From assembly GCF_021295335.1 (NCBI RefSeq), contig NZ_JAIWOT010000001.1:2402501-2466500 (forward strand): a stretch of DNA of 64,000 nt. Direction: 5' to 3'. Below are positions 45,855-54,689 of the stretch, in pieces. Both the position numbers and the translations under genes were made by a program. Each line of letters opens with the position of its first letter. Positions within the stretch are counted from its first letter, which is position 1. Below the pieces are notes generated by a model. It was not told the origin of the DNA. It was given only the letters and a program-made list of their open reading frames with translations, and searched no databases. Origin of the DNA: Komagataeibacter sp. FNDCF1 (GTDB lineage: Bacteria; Pseudomonadota; Alphaproteobacteria; Acetobacterales; Acetobacteraceae).

Positions 45855-47891
45855 TCAGATATCCTTGGCGATACGCAGACCGTCATAAATGGCCGCATGC
45901 GTGTTGCGCGCGGCAACCGCGTCACCAATCCGGAACAGCTGGAAGGCGCCCTGCGGGTTACGGACCACCGACTGCGGTTCCCCCGCGGTCAGCTGGTCGT
46001 GCGATATTTCACCCAGGTTGACGGAATCCGGCTTGAGATCGAAATAAAGCTCGTCAAGCGGGCGCGTGCCGTGGTTGACGACAACCTGATCCACGATGCG
46101 CTGCTTGTCCACGCCACCATAATCACTGCCCACCGCAACATTGAGCATGTTGCCTTCCTTCGCCACGGAACGGATGCGGTAGGTGACCGTGAACGTCACG
46201 TCTTCCTTCTGCAGGGACCGCATGTAGGGCACCAGGTTCATGGCCATGACTTCTGGCGAGAACGAACGGTCCGGCGTCATGATCTCGACCCGGGCGCCGG
46301 AAGCGGCCAGGAACTCGGCAGCCTGCAGGGCGGCATGGTCACCCGCGTCATCAAAGACCAGCACGTTGGAGCCGGGCTTGACGTCACCGGAAATGATGTC
46401 CCACGCCGAGACGACATGCTCGTTGCCGCTCGACAGGACCTCGGTATGCGGCAGGCCACCCGTCGCGATGATGACCACATCGGGGTTTTCCGCCTTGATC
46501 GTATCGGCATCGGCCCAGGTATTGAAACGGAAGGTGACATCATGCTTGGCGCACTGGCTCATCCGCCAGTCGATGATGCTGATCATCTCGCGTCGGCGCG
46601 GGCTCTGCGCGGTCAGGCGGATCTGGCCGCCCGGCTTGTCCGACAGTTCGAACACGACAACCTCATGCCCGCGTTCACCCGCCACGCGGGCAGCTTCCAT
46701 CCCTGCGGGACCGGCGCCGACAATCACCACCTTCTTGCGGGTGGCCGCCTTCTCGATGATGTGGGGCATGTTCACTTCACGGCCGGTCGCCGCGTTGTGG
46801 ATGCAGAAGGCGGCACCACCCTGATAGATGCGGTCGAGGCAGTAATTCGCGCCCACGCACGGACGGATGTCTTCCTCGCGCTTTTCCATGATTTTGCGCA
46901 CCAGGTGCGGTTCCGTCATGTGCGCGCGCGTCATGCCGACCATGTCGACCTTGCCTGATGCAATGGCGTGCCGGGCGGTCGCGACATCGGGAATCTTGGC
47001 GGCGTGGAAGGTGGGGAAATCGGTCGCCGCGCGGATTTCACCCGCAAAATCCAGATGCGGCGCGTTGGCCATGCCCTGGATGGGGATGAGATCGGTCAGG
47101 CCCGGATCCGTATCGATATGGCCGCGCACGACATTGAGGAAGTCGATCAGCCCGCTATCCTTCAGCTTGCGCGAGATCTGCAGCCCTTCTTCCTTGCCAA
47201 AGCCACCCTGCTCCATCTCGTCACCCGTATAACGGATGCCTACGATGTAGTCCGGCCCGACACGCTTGCGGATTTCCTTCAGCACATCGAAGGTGAACTT
47301 CATCCGGTTGTCGAGCGAACCGCCATACGGCCCTTCAAGCTCGTTGGTGAGCGGTGACCAGAACTGGTCCATCAGATGGCCGTAGGCCTGCAGTTCGATC
47401 CCGTCCATGCCGGCCGCCTTCATGCGTTCGGCCGCGTCGGCATAGTCCTTGATGATCCGTTCGATATCCCACTCTTCCATCTTCTTGGGGAAGGAACGGT
47501 GGGCGGCTTCGCGGTTGTGGGAAGGCGATACGACCGGAAGCCAGAATTCCTTGTCCCAGCGCGTGCGGCGGCCAAGGTGGGTCAGTTGGATCATGACGGC
47601 CGCACCCTGTTCGTGCACGGCGTCGGTCAGTTCCTTCATCCAGGGAACAACCTCGTCCTTGTAGACGAGCAGGTTGTTGAAGACCGGCGGGCTGTCCTTG
47701 GACACGGCGGCGGAACCGGCCGTCATGGTCATGGCCACGCCGCCTTTCGCACGCTCGACATGATAGGCGCGGTAACGTTCCTTGGGCATCCCGTCCTCGG
47801 GGTATGCCGGCTCATGCGACGTGACGATAATCCTGTTCCGTAACGTCAGATGCTTGAGCTGATAGGGCTGAAGAAGGGGATCTTCCGACAT
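45855..47891 (-). CDS. OYE-type flavin oxidoreductase, DgcA/methylproline-demethylase-like, paralogue 3 (678 aa)
   Basis: Same length as paralogue 1. FMN barrel 1-350 ([46 protein letters not shown]), cluster segment with C345, A348, C351 and C363 ([19 protein letters not shown]), dinucleotide domain from about 385 ([18 protein letters not shown]). This sequence is the closest of the three to dimethylglycine and methylproline demethylases. It is followed by standard etfB and etfA, its probable electron acceptor. An oxidative N-demethylation releasing formaldehyde is the inferred reaction. Confidence 0.88.
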   Translation of the reverse strand: MSEDPLLQPYQLKHLTLRNRIIVTSHEPAYPEDGMPKERYRAYHVERAKGGVAMTMTAGSAAVSKDSPPVFNNLLVYKDEVVPWMKELTDAVHEQGAAVMIQLTHLGRRTRWDKEFWLPVVSPSHNREAAHRSFPKKMEEWDIERIIKDYADAAERMKAAGMDGIELQAYGHLMDQFWSPLTNELEGPYGGSLDNRMKFTFDVLKEIRKRVGPDYIVGIRYTGDEMEQGGFGKEEGLQISRKLKDSGLIDFLNVVRGHIDTDPGLTDLIPIQGMANAPHLDFAGEIRAATDFPTFHAAKIPDVATARHAIASGKVDMVGMTRAHMTEPHLVRKIMEKREEDIRPCVGANYCLDRIYQGGAAFCIHNAATGREVNMPHIIEKAATRKKVVIVGAGPAGMEAARVAGERGHEVVVFELSDKPGGQIRLTAQSPRRREMISIIDWRMSQCAKHDVTFRFNTWADADTIKAENPDVVIIATGGLPHTEVLSSGNEHVVSAWDIISGDVKPGSNVLVFDDAGDHAALQAAEFLAASGARVEIMTPDRSFSPEVMAMNLVPYMRSLQKEDVTFTVTYRIRSVAKEGNMLNVAVGSDYGGVDKQRIVDQVVVNHGTRPLDELYFDLKPDSVNLGEISHDQLTAGEPQSVVRNPQGAFQLFRIGDAVAARNTHAAIYDGLRIAKDI

Positions 47892-47976
47892 CGCACTACT
47901 CCAGATCCGGTCATGTCCGGATCATTGGCTTGAGATCAGGTACACGTGTGTAACTTTCATATTCATGATAGAACAT

Positions 47977-48001
47977 TTTCCTGACACTGGTGAACAGGTT
48001 T
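47977..48001. promoter_or_regulatory. Imperfect dyad in front of the paralogue-3 operon
   Basis: TTTCCTGA-cactgg-TGAACAGGTTT resembles the palindrome at 43092 in its left arm and is partly mirrored on the right. It lies 86 bp upstream of the flavoprotein start. Nearer the gene, ATCCGG..CCGGAT forms another short dyad, and an ACACGTGT palindrome lies at about 47942. The 481-bp gap 47892-48372 therefore holds promoter elements, then the terminator of the aldolase gene, and no protein gene that I can support. Confidence 0.35.
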
Positions 48002-48017
48002 TTTCATCGTAATAATC

Positions 48018-48037
48018 AAAAACCGCCCGCGGGCGGT
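48018..48037 (-). terminator. Intrinsic terminator downstream of the class II aldolase gene
   Basis: ACCGCCCGC-GGGCGGT is a perfect 16-bp palindrome (48022-48037); read on the minus strand it is followed by five T's. It would end leftward transcripts coming from the aldolase gene before the paralogue-3 operon promoter. The distance from the aldolase stop (about 335 bp) is long, so another terminator may exist nearer, for example the GGCCGTG/CACGGCC hairpin at 48321-48337. Confidence 0.65.
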
Positions 48038-48372
48038 CCGCACCCCACGTGGCAGCGTGCTTTTGCCTTCCGTCAGCGCGGGCACGGGGCCCGCAGCCGG
48101 TATCGCGCCCATGGCGGCAAGGCCGGGGGAGCCGCCATGCGGTTCCGATTCGCAGGGTCATTTCCGCGCCCGTCGCAGCGAAGCACCGCCACCCGGCGGG
48201 TTGTGCCATGCCCGTCACCACCCCGATTTCCCGTACAGGCAGACCGGTCGGCAGGATGCCCATACGGCAGCAGGCGTGCCAGAAGGACATCCGGCACGCC
48301 TGCGATAGAAAACCGTCACGGGCCGTGCGGCACGGCCATGCGGGGGGTCATGTCATGTTCAGGCCAGGAGCG

Positions 48373-49146
48373 TCAGGTCCGGTAATCCGGCTGCTCGCGG
48401 TCAAGCTTGCGCCGCAGGGCCTGCCAGACCAGACGCCCGCCATCGGGGTCGTCATCGAACTGCTTTTTCGTACGCTGGATCTGCGCGGCGGAGGGAATGT
48501 GCAGCGGCACGCCCGTGGCCTGTGCCGCGACCTGGATCCGGCAGGCCTGTTCCAGATAGTACATGCGGTAGAAGGTATGCGCCACGGTATCACCAACCGT
48601 CAGCAGTCCATGGTTCTGCAGGATCAGCGCATTGTGGGTGCCCAGGTCACGCACCAGGCGTTCACGCTCGCCCATGTTGTCATCGGCGGCGATGCCCTCG
48701 TACGGGTGGAAGCCGACACTGCCATAGAATTCCATGTTGATCTGGTTGAGCGGCAGGATGTTCGTATCCTGCGCCGCCACCACCATGCCGGGCACGGTAT
48801 GGGTGTGCATGACGCAGGCGGCATCGGGCCGGCTGCGATGAATGGCGGAATGGATGACGAACCCCGCCGGGTTGATCGGCCATGATGTTTCCTGCCGGGG
48901 CAGGCCATCCGCATCGACCACCACCAGGGAACTGGCGGTGATTTCCTCGAACAGGAGGCCATAGGGATTGACCAGATAGGCATGGGCGTGCCCCGGCAGC
49001 CGCACGGACAGGTGGGTATAGACAAGGTCGGTCATGCCGAAATGCGCCATGAGGCGATAGGCCGCCGCCAAGTCCTCACGCAGGTCCTGCTCGGTCGTGG
49101 AGGTTGGGGAAACCGGTGAAGTCAACATGGTATCGAAAAATCCCAT
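48373..49146 (-). CDS. Class II aldolase/adducin family protein (257 aa)
   Basis: Zinc-dependent aldolase fold (fuculose-/ribulose-phosphate aldolase, AraD type). Metal ligands are seen in VMHTHTVPGMVVAA and ILQNHGLLTVGDTVAHTFYRMYYLE, with TDLVYTHLSVRLPG earlier. Many members of this sub-branch, including adducin-like and decarboxylase types, have unknown substrates. The start at 49146 (MGFFDTM) is uncertain; 49128 is an alternative. It stands between the dimethylargininase-like gene and the demethylase operon, all on the same strand. Confidence 0.88.
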   Translation of the reverse strand: MGFFDTMLTSPVSPTSTTEQDLREDLAAAYRLMAHFGMTDLVYTHLSVRLPGHAHAYLVNPYGLLFEEITASSLVVVDADGLPRQETSWPINPAGFVIHSAIHRSRPDAACVMHTHTVPGMVVAAQDTNILPLNQINMEFYGSVGFHPYEGIAADDNMGERERLVRDLGTHNALILQNHGLLTVGDTVAHTFYRMYYLEQACRIQVAAQATGVPLHIPSAAQIQRTKKQFDDDPDGGRLVWQALRRKLDREQPDYRT

Positions 49147-49317
49147 CCTGTGACAAATGCCCCAACGCACGGCTGCCGCCCGTGTCAGGCAGCACCATGA
49201 TAGGGCGGAATGATATGAATCGGCAACGATGATCCATCATTCCCCCAAACGGGAACGCGTGCCCCGGGCCCGTCTGTCGGGTCCTGCCGCGCGTGCGGGC
49301 GCGGCCCCGCCACTAGC

Positions 49318-50190
49318 CTATCCCGGCAGGAGCGAGCGGCGGCGCAGGGGCATGGTCATGCAGTGGATGCTGCCACCGCCCTGCGAGAACTGGTCGAGTT
49401 CGGGGTCCAGCACGTCCAGCCCCTCCGCGCGCAGCATCTGGTTGATGCGCGTGCAGTGCCGCGGGCTGATCACGCGCCCGCGCCCCAGCGCCAGCACGTT
49501 GCAGCCCATGTCGCGCATGGCCTCGCGGTAGCTGACCGGCAGCAGGCGGATGCCCTGCGTGCGGAACCAGTCCAGATCCGCATCGGACAGCACGTCCACC
49601 GCCGCGATGGCAAGGTTCTCCGCCACCATGGTGAAGATCACGTCGAGATGCAGGAAATGTTCGGGAAAACGGATCATCCGGCATGTCCAGCCCGCATCCT
49701 CGAACCAGCCCATGAACTCGGCCGCACCCGCGGCGTCCGTGCGGCCACCGCTTACACCCACCGCCAGCAGGCCGGGGCGGATGATGTGGATGTCACCGCC
49801 TTCGATATGCCCCTTCGTGCAGGTCTTCCAGATCGCGTCGCGGCCATAGAAATCATGCACCGGCCCGATCTCCGCCCGGCGTTCGGGGCGTGACAGGCGG
49901 GTGACGACGGTGCCGAACGGCGTGGTCTGGGAACTGTCGCGGGTATAGACCTCGTAGGGCATGCCTTCATGCGGGGTCAGGAAATGGCAGCTGACCCCGG
50001 CTTCACGCAGGGTGGCGACCAGCCCGTCAAACTGCGCCCGCAGCGCCGCGCGGTCGATGGTCGCACCCGATGCCATGCTCTGGATGGCGATGTCGTTGCT
50101 GGGAATCCAGGCATAATGGTCCGGCGGGCACAGCAGCACGTCCGCCAGTTCCCCGGTTTCACTATCCACAAACCAGCGGTTCGTTCCCAT
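49318..50190 (-). CDS. Dimethylarginine dimethylaminohydrolase / amidinotransferase superfamily (290 aa)
   Basis: Guanidine-modifying enzyme with the complete superfamily motif set: E130-G-G-D133 (HIEGGDIHI), H181-L-D (HFLHLDVIFTMV) and the catalytic C277 (SIHCMTM). The N-terminus (ADVLLCPPDHYAW) and the 290-aa length fit DDAH and related arginine-derivative hydrolases rather than the longer arginine deiminase. DDAH yields citrulline and dimethylamine. AAGGATGACGGGACA precedes the ATG. Divergent LysR and amino-acid ABC genes support use of an arginine derivative as nutrient; the exact substrate is inference. Confidence 0.85.
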   Translation of the reverse strand: MGTNRWFVDSETGELADVLLCPPDHYAWIPSNDIAIQSMASGATIDRAALRAQFDGLVATLREAGVSCHFLTPHEGMPYEVYTRDSSQTTPFGTVVTRLSRPERRAEIGPVHDFYGRDAIWKTCTKGHIEGGDIHIIRPGLLAVGVSGGRTDAAGAAEFMGWFEDAGWTCRMIRFPEHFLHLDVIFTMVAENLAIAAVDVLSDADLDWFRTQGIRLLPVSYREAMRDMGCNVLALGRGRVISPRHCTRINQMLRAEGLDVLDPELDQFSQGGGSIHCMTMPLRRRSLLPG

Positions 50191-50416
50191 TGTCCCGTCA
50201 TCCTTGCCAGCAGTCAGATACAGCCCTCTATCGCAGCGGAAGAATAACGGCGGCCATGCATGATCAAATATAAACAATTCGTAGTTTACTTTAGTATTTT
50301 CATCAGCCCTGCCAGTATCAGTCCGTGCCATGGACGTGGGTGCTGCATGCGGGCAGTTGCGTACTCCCATGCGCCGGGTGGTCATGAATCTCCATTTTTT
50401 ATGTGGTATCAATAAT

Positions 50417-50452
50417 TTGTAGCGTATCCCCACCTGCATCACGACGCTACAA
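50417..50452. promoter_or_regulatory. Inverted repeat between DDAH and LysR genes; candidate LysR operator
   Basis: TTGTAGCGT (50417-50425) and ACGCTACAA (50444-50452) are perfect 9-bp mirror arms 18 bp apart, in the divergent gap 50191-50563. LysR-type regulators usually bind in the intergenic region between their own gene and a divergent target. The gap also has an AT-rich part (50260-50310) likely to hold the DDAH promoter. No other gene is seen there. Confidence 0.6.
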
Positions 50453-50563
50453 TCCGTGGATAATCCTGACAGCAGACTGGTCTTTCCCGATAATGAGATG
50501 CTTGCCCGCGCCACTTCTGCCCATACGCCGCAGTAACCCCGTGGGGCCGTGGGGATACCCTTC

Positions 50564-51544
50564 ATGAGCCGACAGCCCCCATCGGACCCCAATGGCGCGC
50601 GCCCCGTACGCCGCCAGGCATCGCGGCGGAAACCGGCCGGCTTCCATGGCCAGGTTGCCGAGGTGGACCTGCGCCTGCTGCGCGTGTTCCGCACGGTTGC
50701 CGAACATGGTGGCTTTGCCGCAGCCGAGGTGGCGCTGGGCAAGAGCAAGTCTTCCATCAGCATCGACATCGCGGCGCTGGAAGACCGGCTGGGCATGCGG
50801 CTGTGCCTGCGCGGGCGCAGCGGCTTTGCGCTCACGGCGGAAGGACGGATGGTGATGGAGGCGACCCATGCGCTGTTTTCCGATATCGCCCGCTTCCAGC
50901 AGCGCATCAATGAAGCCAGCGGCACGCTGTCGGGGCGGTTCAGCCTGTATGTGCCCGACAATATACAGATCCATGGTGAAACCGCCCTGCTGCGCGCGAT
51001 CGAGACCTTTACCTCCTGTCATCCGGCCGTCTTCATGGATATCCGTTCCGCATCACCGCGTGAGGTGGAATTCGCGGTGCTCAACGGCCAGGCTTCCGCC
51101 GGGATCACGCTCAATGCCCGCCACATGCCCGGCATGCAGGCGATCCCGCTGTTCACGGAGGAACTGCACCTGTTCTGTAGTGTCCGCCACCCCCTGTCGG
51201 GCATGGCGGATGATGAGATCACGCCCGAGATACTGTCCCGGCAGCGCATGATCGAGGTGGCGGGTGCCGCCACCTCGCCCATGTGGGCGGGCCTGCGCCC
51301 GCGCCTGAACTTCTGCGCCTCGGCGGAAAATGTGGATTCGCGCGCGCTGCTGATCCTGTCGGGCAATTACATCGGCTTCCTGCCCGATGCCTTTGCCCGG
51401 CCACTGGTGCGCGAGGGGATGCTGCGGCGCATCGTCATGGGGGGGCTGCAGCTGGTGACAGGTTTCCATTTCCTTGCCCGCCCCTCCCCCGAGACCGGGC
51501 TGCTGGTCGATACGTTCCGCACCATCCTGGAAGACAGCTGCTGA
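50564..51544 (+). CDS. LysR-family transcriptional regulator (326 aa)
   Basis: The N-terminal winged helix (about 33-95) reads VDLRLLRVFRTVAEHGGFAAAEVALGKSKSSISIDIAALEDRLGMRLCLRGRSGFALT, an unusual form in which S and I replace the common QPA-SR-I recognition residues; a co-inducer domain follows. The ATG at 50564 is chosen; no strong ribosome site is seen and an in-frame GTG lies at 50549. It is upstream of the ABC importer (17 bp) and divergent from the DDAH-like gene. Confidence 0.93.
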   Translation: MSRQPPSDPNGARPVRRQASRRKPAGFHGQVAEVDLRLLRVFRTVAEHGGFAAAEVALGKSKSSISIDIAALEDRLGMRLCLRGRSGFALTAEGRMVMEATHALFSDIARFQQRINEASGTLSGRFSLYVPDNIQIHGETALLRAIETFTSCHPAVFMDIRSASPREVEFAVLNGQASAGITLNARHMPGMQAIPLFTEELHLFCSVRHPLSGMADDEITPEILSRQRMIEVAGAATSPMWAGLRPRLNFCASAENVDSRALLILSGNYIGFLPDAFARPLVREGMLRRIVMGGLQLVTGFHFLARPSPETGLLVDTFRTILEDSC

Positions 51545-51561
51545 TACGGGGCCCGCTGGCA

Positions 51562-53202
51562 ATGTCCTTCTCTCTTTCCGCCCGCCCCCCGGCCGGGGCG
51601 GCGCACCACACGGTCCGTTCCATGGCGCGGCCCGCATGCCGCTTCCCCTCCCGCCAGTCCCTGCAGGCCGCGGGCCTGGCCCTGCTTGTGATCATGGCGG
51701 GCCTGCTGGCCATGGCGGGACATGCGCGGGCTGATGCAGCGGAACGGCCGGACTTCCTCCATGACGGGACGCTTACGGTCTGTACCAATCCCACCCTGCC
51801 GCCCATGACGTTCGTAAACGGCACGGACGTCAATGCGGTGGACGGGATCGACATGGATATCGCCCATGGGCTGGCGGCGTACTGGCATGTGCCCCTGGTC
51901 ACCACGACCATGGATTTTACCGGCCTGTTCCCCAGCCTTGCGGCACACAGATGCGCCATGGTGGCCAGCGGCATCATAAAGCTGCCGGCGCGCGAGCGGG
52001 ATTTCGATGCCGTCGCCTATCAGGATACCGCGCTGGTCATCGTGGCGCGCGCGGGCACGCAGCCACTTGCCAGCATGGCGGACCTGTCGGGCAGGACAGT
52101 GGCCGTGCAGTCCGGCACCAGCTACGCTAGCCGGCTGGCCCGCGAAAACGAACATCTAGCCGCAAGCGGGCTGGCCCCCATCATCATCCAGCAATACCCG
52201 ACCGAGGACGAGGTGGTGCAGCAGGTGCTGATCGGCCGTGTCTTTGCCTTTGCCAGCCAGGACGTGGAACTGTACTACCGGCAGGAGCAGCTGCACGGCC
52301 GGGTCAGCGTCATCCTTGTGCCGCCCTACCCCGAATACCGGCATTTCGCACTCTATATCCGCAAGGACGCGCATGACCGCGCCCTGCTGGAACAGGCCTT
52401 GGCCACCATGGTGCGCAATGGGCAGATGGCGGCCATCCAGAAGGAATGGGCCATCGCCCCCGATCCCGCCACGGCCCTGCCCCACGCGGGGCCTGCGCCC
52501 ATGTTCCGCTGGGGCATCTTTTTCGCGGCCCTGACATCCGGCGCGTTCATGCGGGGGGCGTTCATCACCCTTGCCGTGGCCGTCCTGTCGCATCTTGCGG
52601 CCATCATGATCTCGATTCCGATGGCGGTGGCGCTCAATGGCCGCAGGTCCTGGCTCACGCTGGTGCTCGGGGGGTATGTATCGCTTTTCCGTGCCGCACC
52701 GACACTGTTGCAGCTGCTGTTCATATGGAATGCGCTGCCGCAGTTCCTGCCCATCTTCCGGGAGGCATGGTTCACGCCCTTCCTCGCCACGTGGCTTGCG
52801 CTCTCGATCAATGAATCCGCCTATCAGGTCGAAATCAACCGTGCTGCCCTGAATGCGGTGGACAGGGGGCAGGAACTGGCGGGGGACGCGCTGGCGCTGT
52901 CGCGCCGGCAGGTGTACTGGCATGTCATCTTTCCGCAGGCACTGCGCATTGCGCTGCCCCCTACCATAAACGAGTTCATAAACCTGCTTAAGACCACATC
53001 GCTTGCCTCGGTCATCTCCCTGCAGGAGCTGCTGGCGATTACGCAGATACAGGTGGCGCGCACGTTCGCGTTTACGGAATATTATGCGGCGGCGCTGGTT
53101 TACTATCTGGCCATGGTCTTCCTTTTCCTGTTCGTGCAGAAACGTGTCGAGCGCCGTTTTGCATGGGCCGACCGCCATCAGGCAGGCACACATGACCCCT
53201 GA
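51562..53202 (+). CDS. Fused amino-acid ABC transporter: substrate-binding domain plus permease (546 aa)
   Basis: After a signal/anchor segment (about 36-58) comes a polar-amino-acid binding domain (about 62-305; DGTLTVCTNPTLPPMTFVNG, GIDMDIAHGLAAYW, GRTVAVQSGTSYASRLA). A HisM/GlnP-type permease domain follows (about 325-535) with the EAA-like loop DALALSRRQVYWHVIFPQALRIALPPTINEFI. Fusion of the two parts in one chain is known for GlnP-like systems of Gram-positive bacteria; in a Gram-negative with a periplasm it is less usual. The ATPase gene overlaps by 11 bp. Substrate likely arginine-like. Confidence 0.9.
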   Translation: MSFSLSARPPAGAAHHTVRSMARPACRFPSRQSLQAAGLALLVIMAGLLAMAGHARADAAERPDFLHDGTLTVCTNPTLPPMTFVNGTDVNAVDGIDMDIAHGLAAYWHVPLVTTTMDFTGLFPSLAAHRCAMVASGIIKLPARERDFDAVAYQDTALVIVARAGTQPLASMADLSGRTVAVQSGTSYASRLARENEHLAASGLAPIIIQQYPTEDEVVQQVLIGRVFAFASQDVELYYRQEQLHGRVSVILVPPYPEYRHFALYIRKDAHDRALLEQALATMVRNGQMAAIQKEWAIAPDPATALPHAGPAPMFRWGIFFAALTSGAFMRGAFITLAVAVLSHLAAIMISIPMAVALNGRRSWLTLVLGGYVSLFRAAPTLLQLLFIWNALPQFLPIFREAWFTPFLATWLALSINESAYQVEINRAALNAVDRGQELAGDALALSRRQVYWHVIFPQALRIALPPTINEFINLLKTTSLASVISLQELLAITQIQVARTFAFTEYYAAALVYYLAMVFLFLFVQKRVERRFAWADRHQAGTHDP

Positions 53203-53959
53203 CCCCATGACCATCCCGCCGGACCTGACCGCCATGATTTCGGTACGCCACCTGAGCCGGCTGTACAGGGATTTCGTCGCACTCGACCGGATCAGCTTCG
53301 ATGTACGGCGGGGGGAGAAGATTGTCGTGCTTGGCCCATCAGGGTCGGGCAAGTCGACACTGATCCGCTGCTTCAACCGGATCGAACCGCATGACAGCGG
53401 CATCCTGGCCATTGATGGCGAAATCATTGATGAACGGACCGACCTGACCCGGCTCCGCGCCACGGTGGGCATGGTGTTCCAGAACTACAACCTGTTCCCG
53501 CACCTGAACGTGCTGGACAACTGCACGCTTGCCCCCCGCCTGGTCAAAAAAACCCCCCATGCGCAGGCCGGGGCCATGGCGCGGCACTTCCTGGCACAGG
53601 TCGGGATTGCAGAGCAGGCACATAAATACCCCATCCAGCTTTCCGGCGGGCAGCAGCAGCGCGTGGCGATCGCGCGCGCGCTGTGCATGCGGCCCGAAGT
53701 CATGCTGTTTGACGAACCCACGGCAGCACTCGACCCCGAGGCGATATCGGGCGTGGTGGCCATCATCAACAATCTGGCGCGGGAAGGGATCACCACTGTC
53801 TGCGTCACGCATGAAATGGGTTTCGCGCGGCATATTGCCGACCGCATCATTTTCATGGATCAGGGCCGCGTACTGGAAATGACCCCGCCCGCGCAATTCT
53901 TCACCAACCCCACGACACAGCGCGCCCGTGACTTCCTTGACCAGATGATCTCCTGCTGA
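53192..53959 (+). CDS. Amino-acid ABC transporter ATP-binding protein (255 aa)
   Basis: All ATPase motifs are intact: Walker A GPSGSGKS 48-55, Q-loop VFQNYNLFPHLNV, signature LSGGQ 150-154, Walker B ending D174-E175 (MLFDEPTAALDP) and the switch histidine in CVTHEMGFA. This is the GlnQ/HisP type and energises the fused binding-protein/permease. GGCAGG stands five bases before the ATG at 53192; an ATG at 53207 is the alternative. It makes a useful contrast with the motif-less ATPase-like protein at 15192. Confidence 0.96.
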   Translation: MTPDPMTIPPDLTAMISVRHLSRLYRDFVALDRISFDVRRGEKIVVLGPSGSGKSTLIRCFNRIEPHDSGILAIDGEIIDERTDLTRLRATVGMVFQNYNLFPHLNVLDNCTLAPRLVKKTPHAQAGAMARHFLAQVGIAEQAHKYPIQLSGGQQQRVAIARALCMRPEVMLFDEPTAALDPEAISGVVAIINNLAREGITTVCVTHEMGFARHIADRIIFMDQGRVLEMTPPAQFFTNPTTQRARDFLDQMISC

Positions 53960-54240
53960 CTGACTTCTGCCAGGGTAGCATGGGCGCAACCAGGATCAGG
54001 ACCGGGCTCATTCTTCAGGAATGCCAGTTGCCAGACCACGGTCTCCCTGAGCCTGACGGCGCACGCGGTGCCGGTCAAGCCGGGTTTGGAACTGCCCCAG
54101 CCCAGCCTGCCAGCGATCCGTCTGGCCATTCCGGATCGTATTCCCCGACCACCATGCCGGCAGTGTTCTCACTGCGGCAGGACTCCCGGTACACCCTCAG
54201 CATGGATGATTTTCAAAGTATCTTCGTGATGTTCACGGTA

Positions 54241-54600
54241 TGAAACAATAAAGCCGTATTATGAAATTAACTTATTTATATTCTATTAATTTAATAAATA
54301 TTAAAAATAAACACCACAATTCGGTAAATTTTTTACACAATATCTGAAATTTTTTCATAATAATTAAAAATGATGTTTATTTTTATCATTATTTTGGAAT
54401 CAATACATATAAACAGTTTTATTTAATATTATCATAATATTACATAAATAAGATTTATTAATATAATGAATGTTATTTAAATTATATGATATGAATATAT
54501 AAGAATTTTTAAGATACCAATCTAAGTATAAAATAAAAATCATCAATTAATGATTTAATTATAAATAATTATATTAATAAAACAATTAATTTTTGTAAAA
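54241..54600. other. Extremely AT-rich, gene-free stretch beside IS1031 copy 2
   Basis: Only 48 of these 360 bases are G or C (counted line by line), against a GC-rich surrounding. No open frame of useful length and no tidy tandem repeat is seen. The whole non-coding gap is 53960-54689; its first 280 bp have normal base composition and no gene that I recognise. Such a tract could bind H-NS-like silencers, be the edge of acquired DNA, or be the remnant of an AT-rich mobile element. Confidence 0.8.
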
Positions 54601-54689
54601 TTTCGACGCATCACCACCCGATATAATCTGGTACGCTCATACATTAATGTCCGCAATTCATATCGCAGCATGCTTTATCTTGTGTCTTA

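Noticed and set aside
53980-54243. An 87-aa plus-strand ORF after the ABC ATPase gene
   Set aside because: No ribosome site, no recognisable domain, and composition drifting into the AT-rich tract; I could not support it as a gene.
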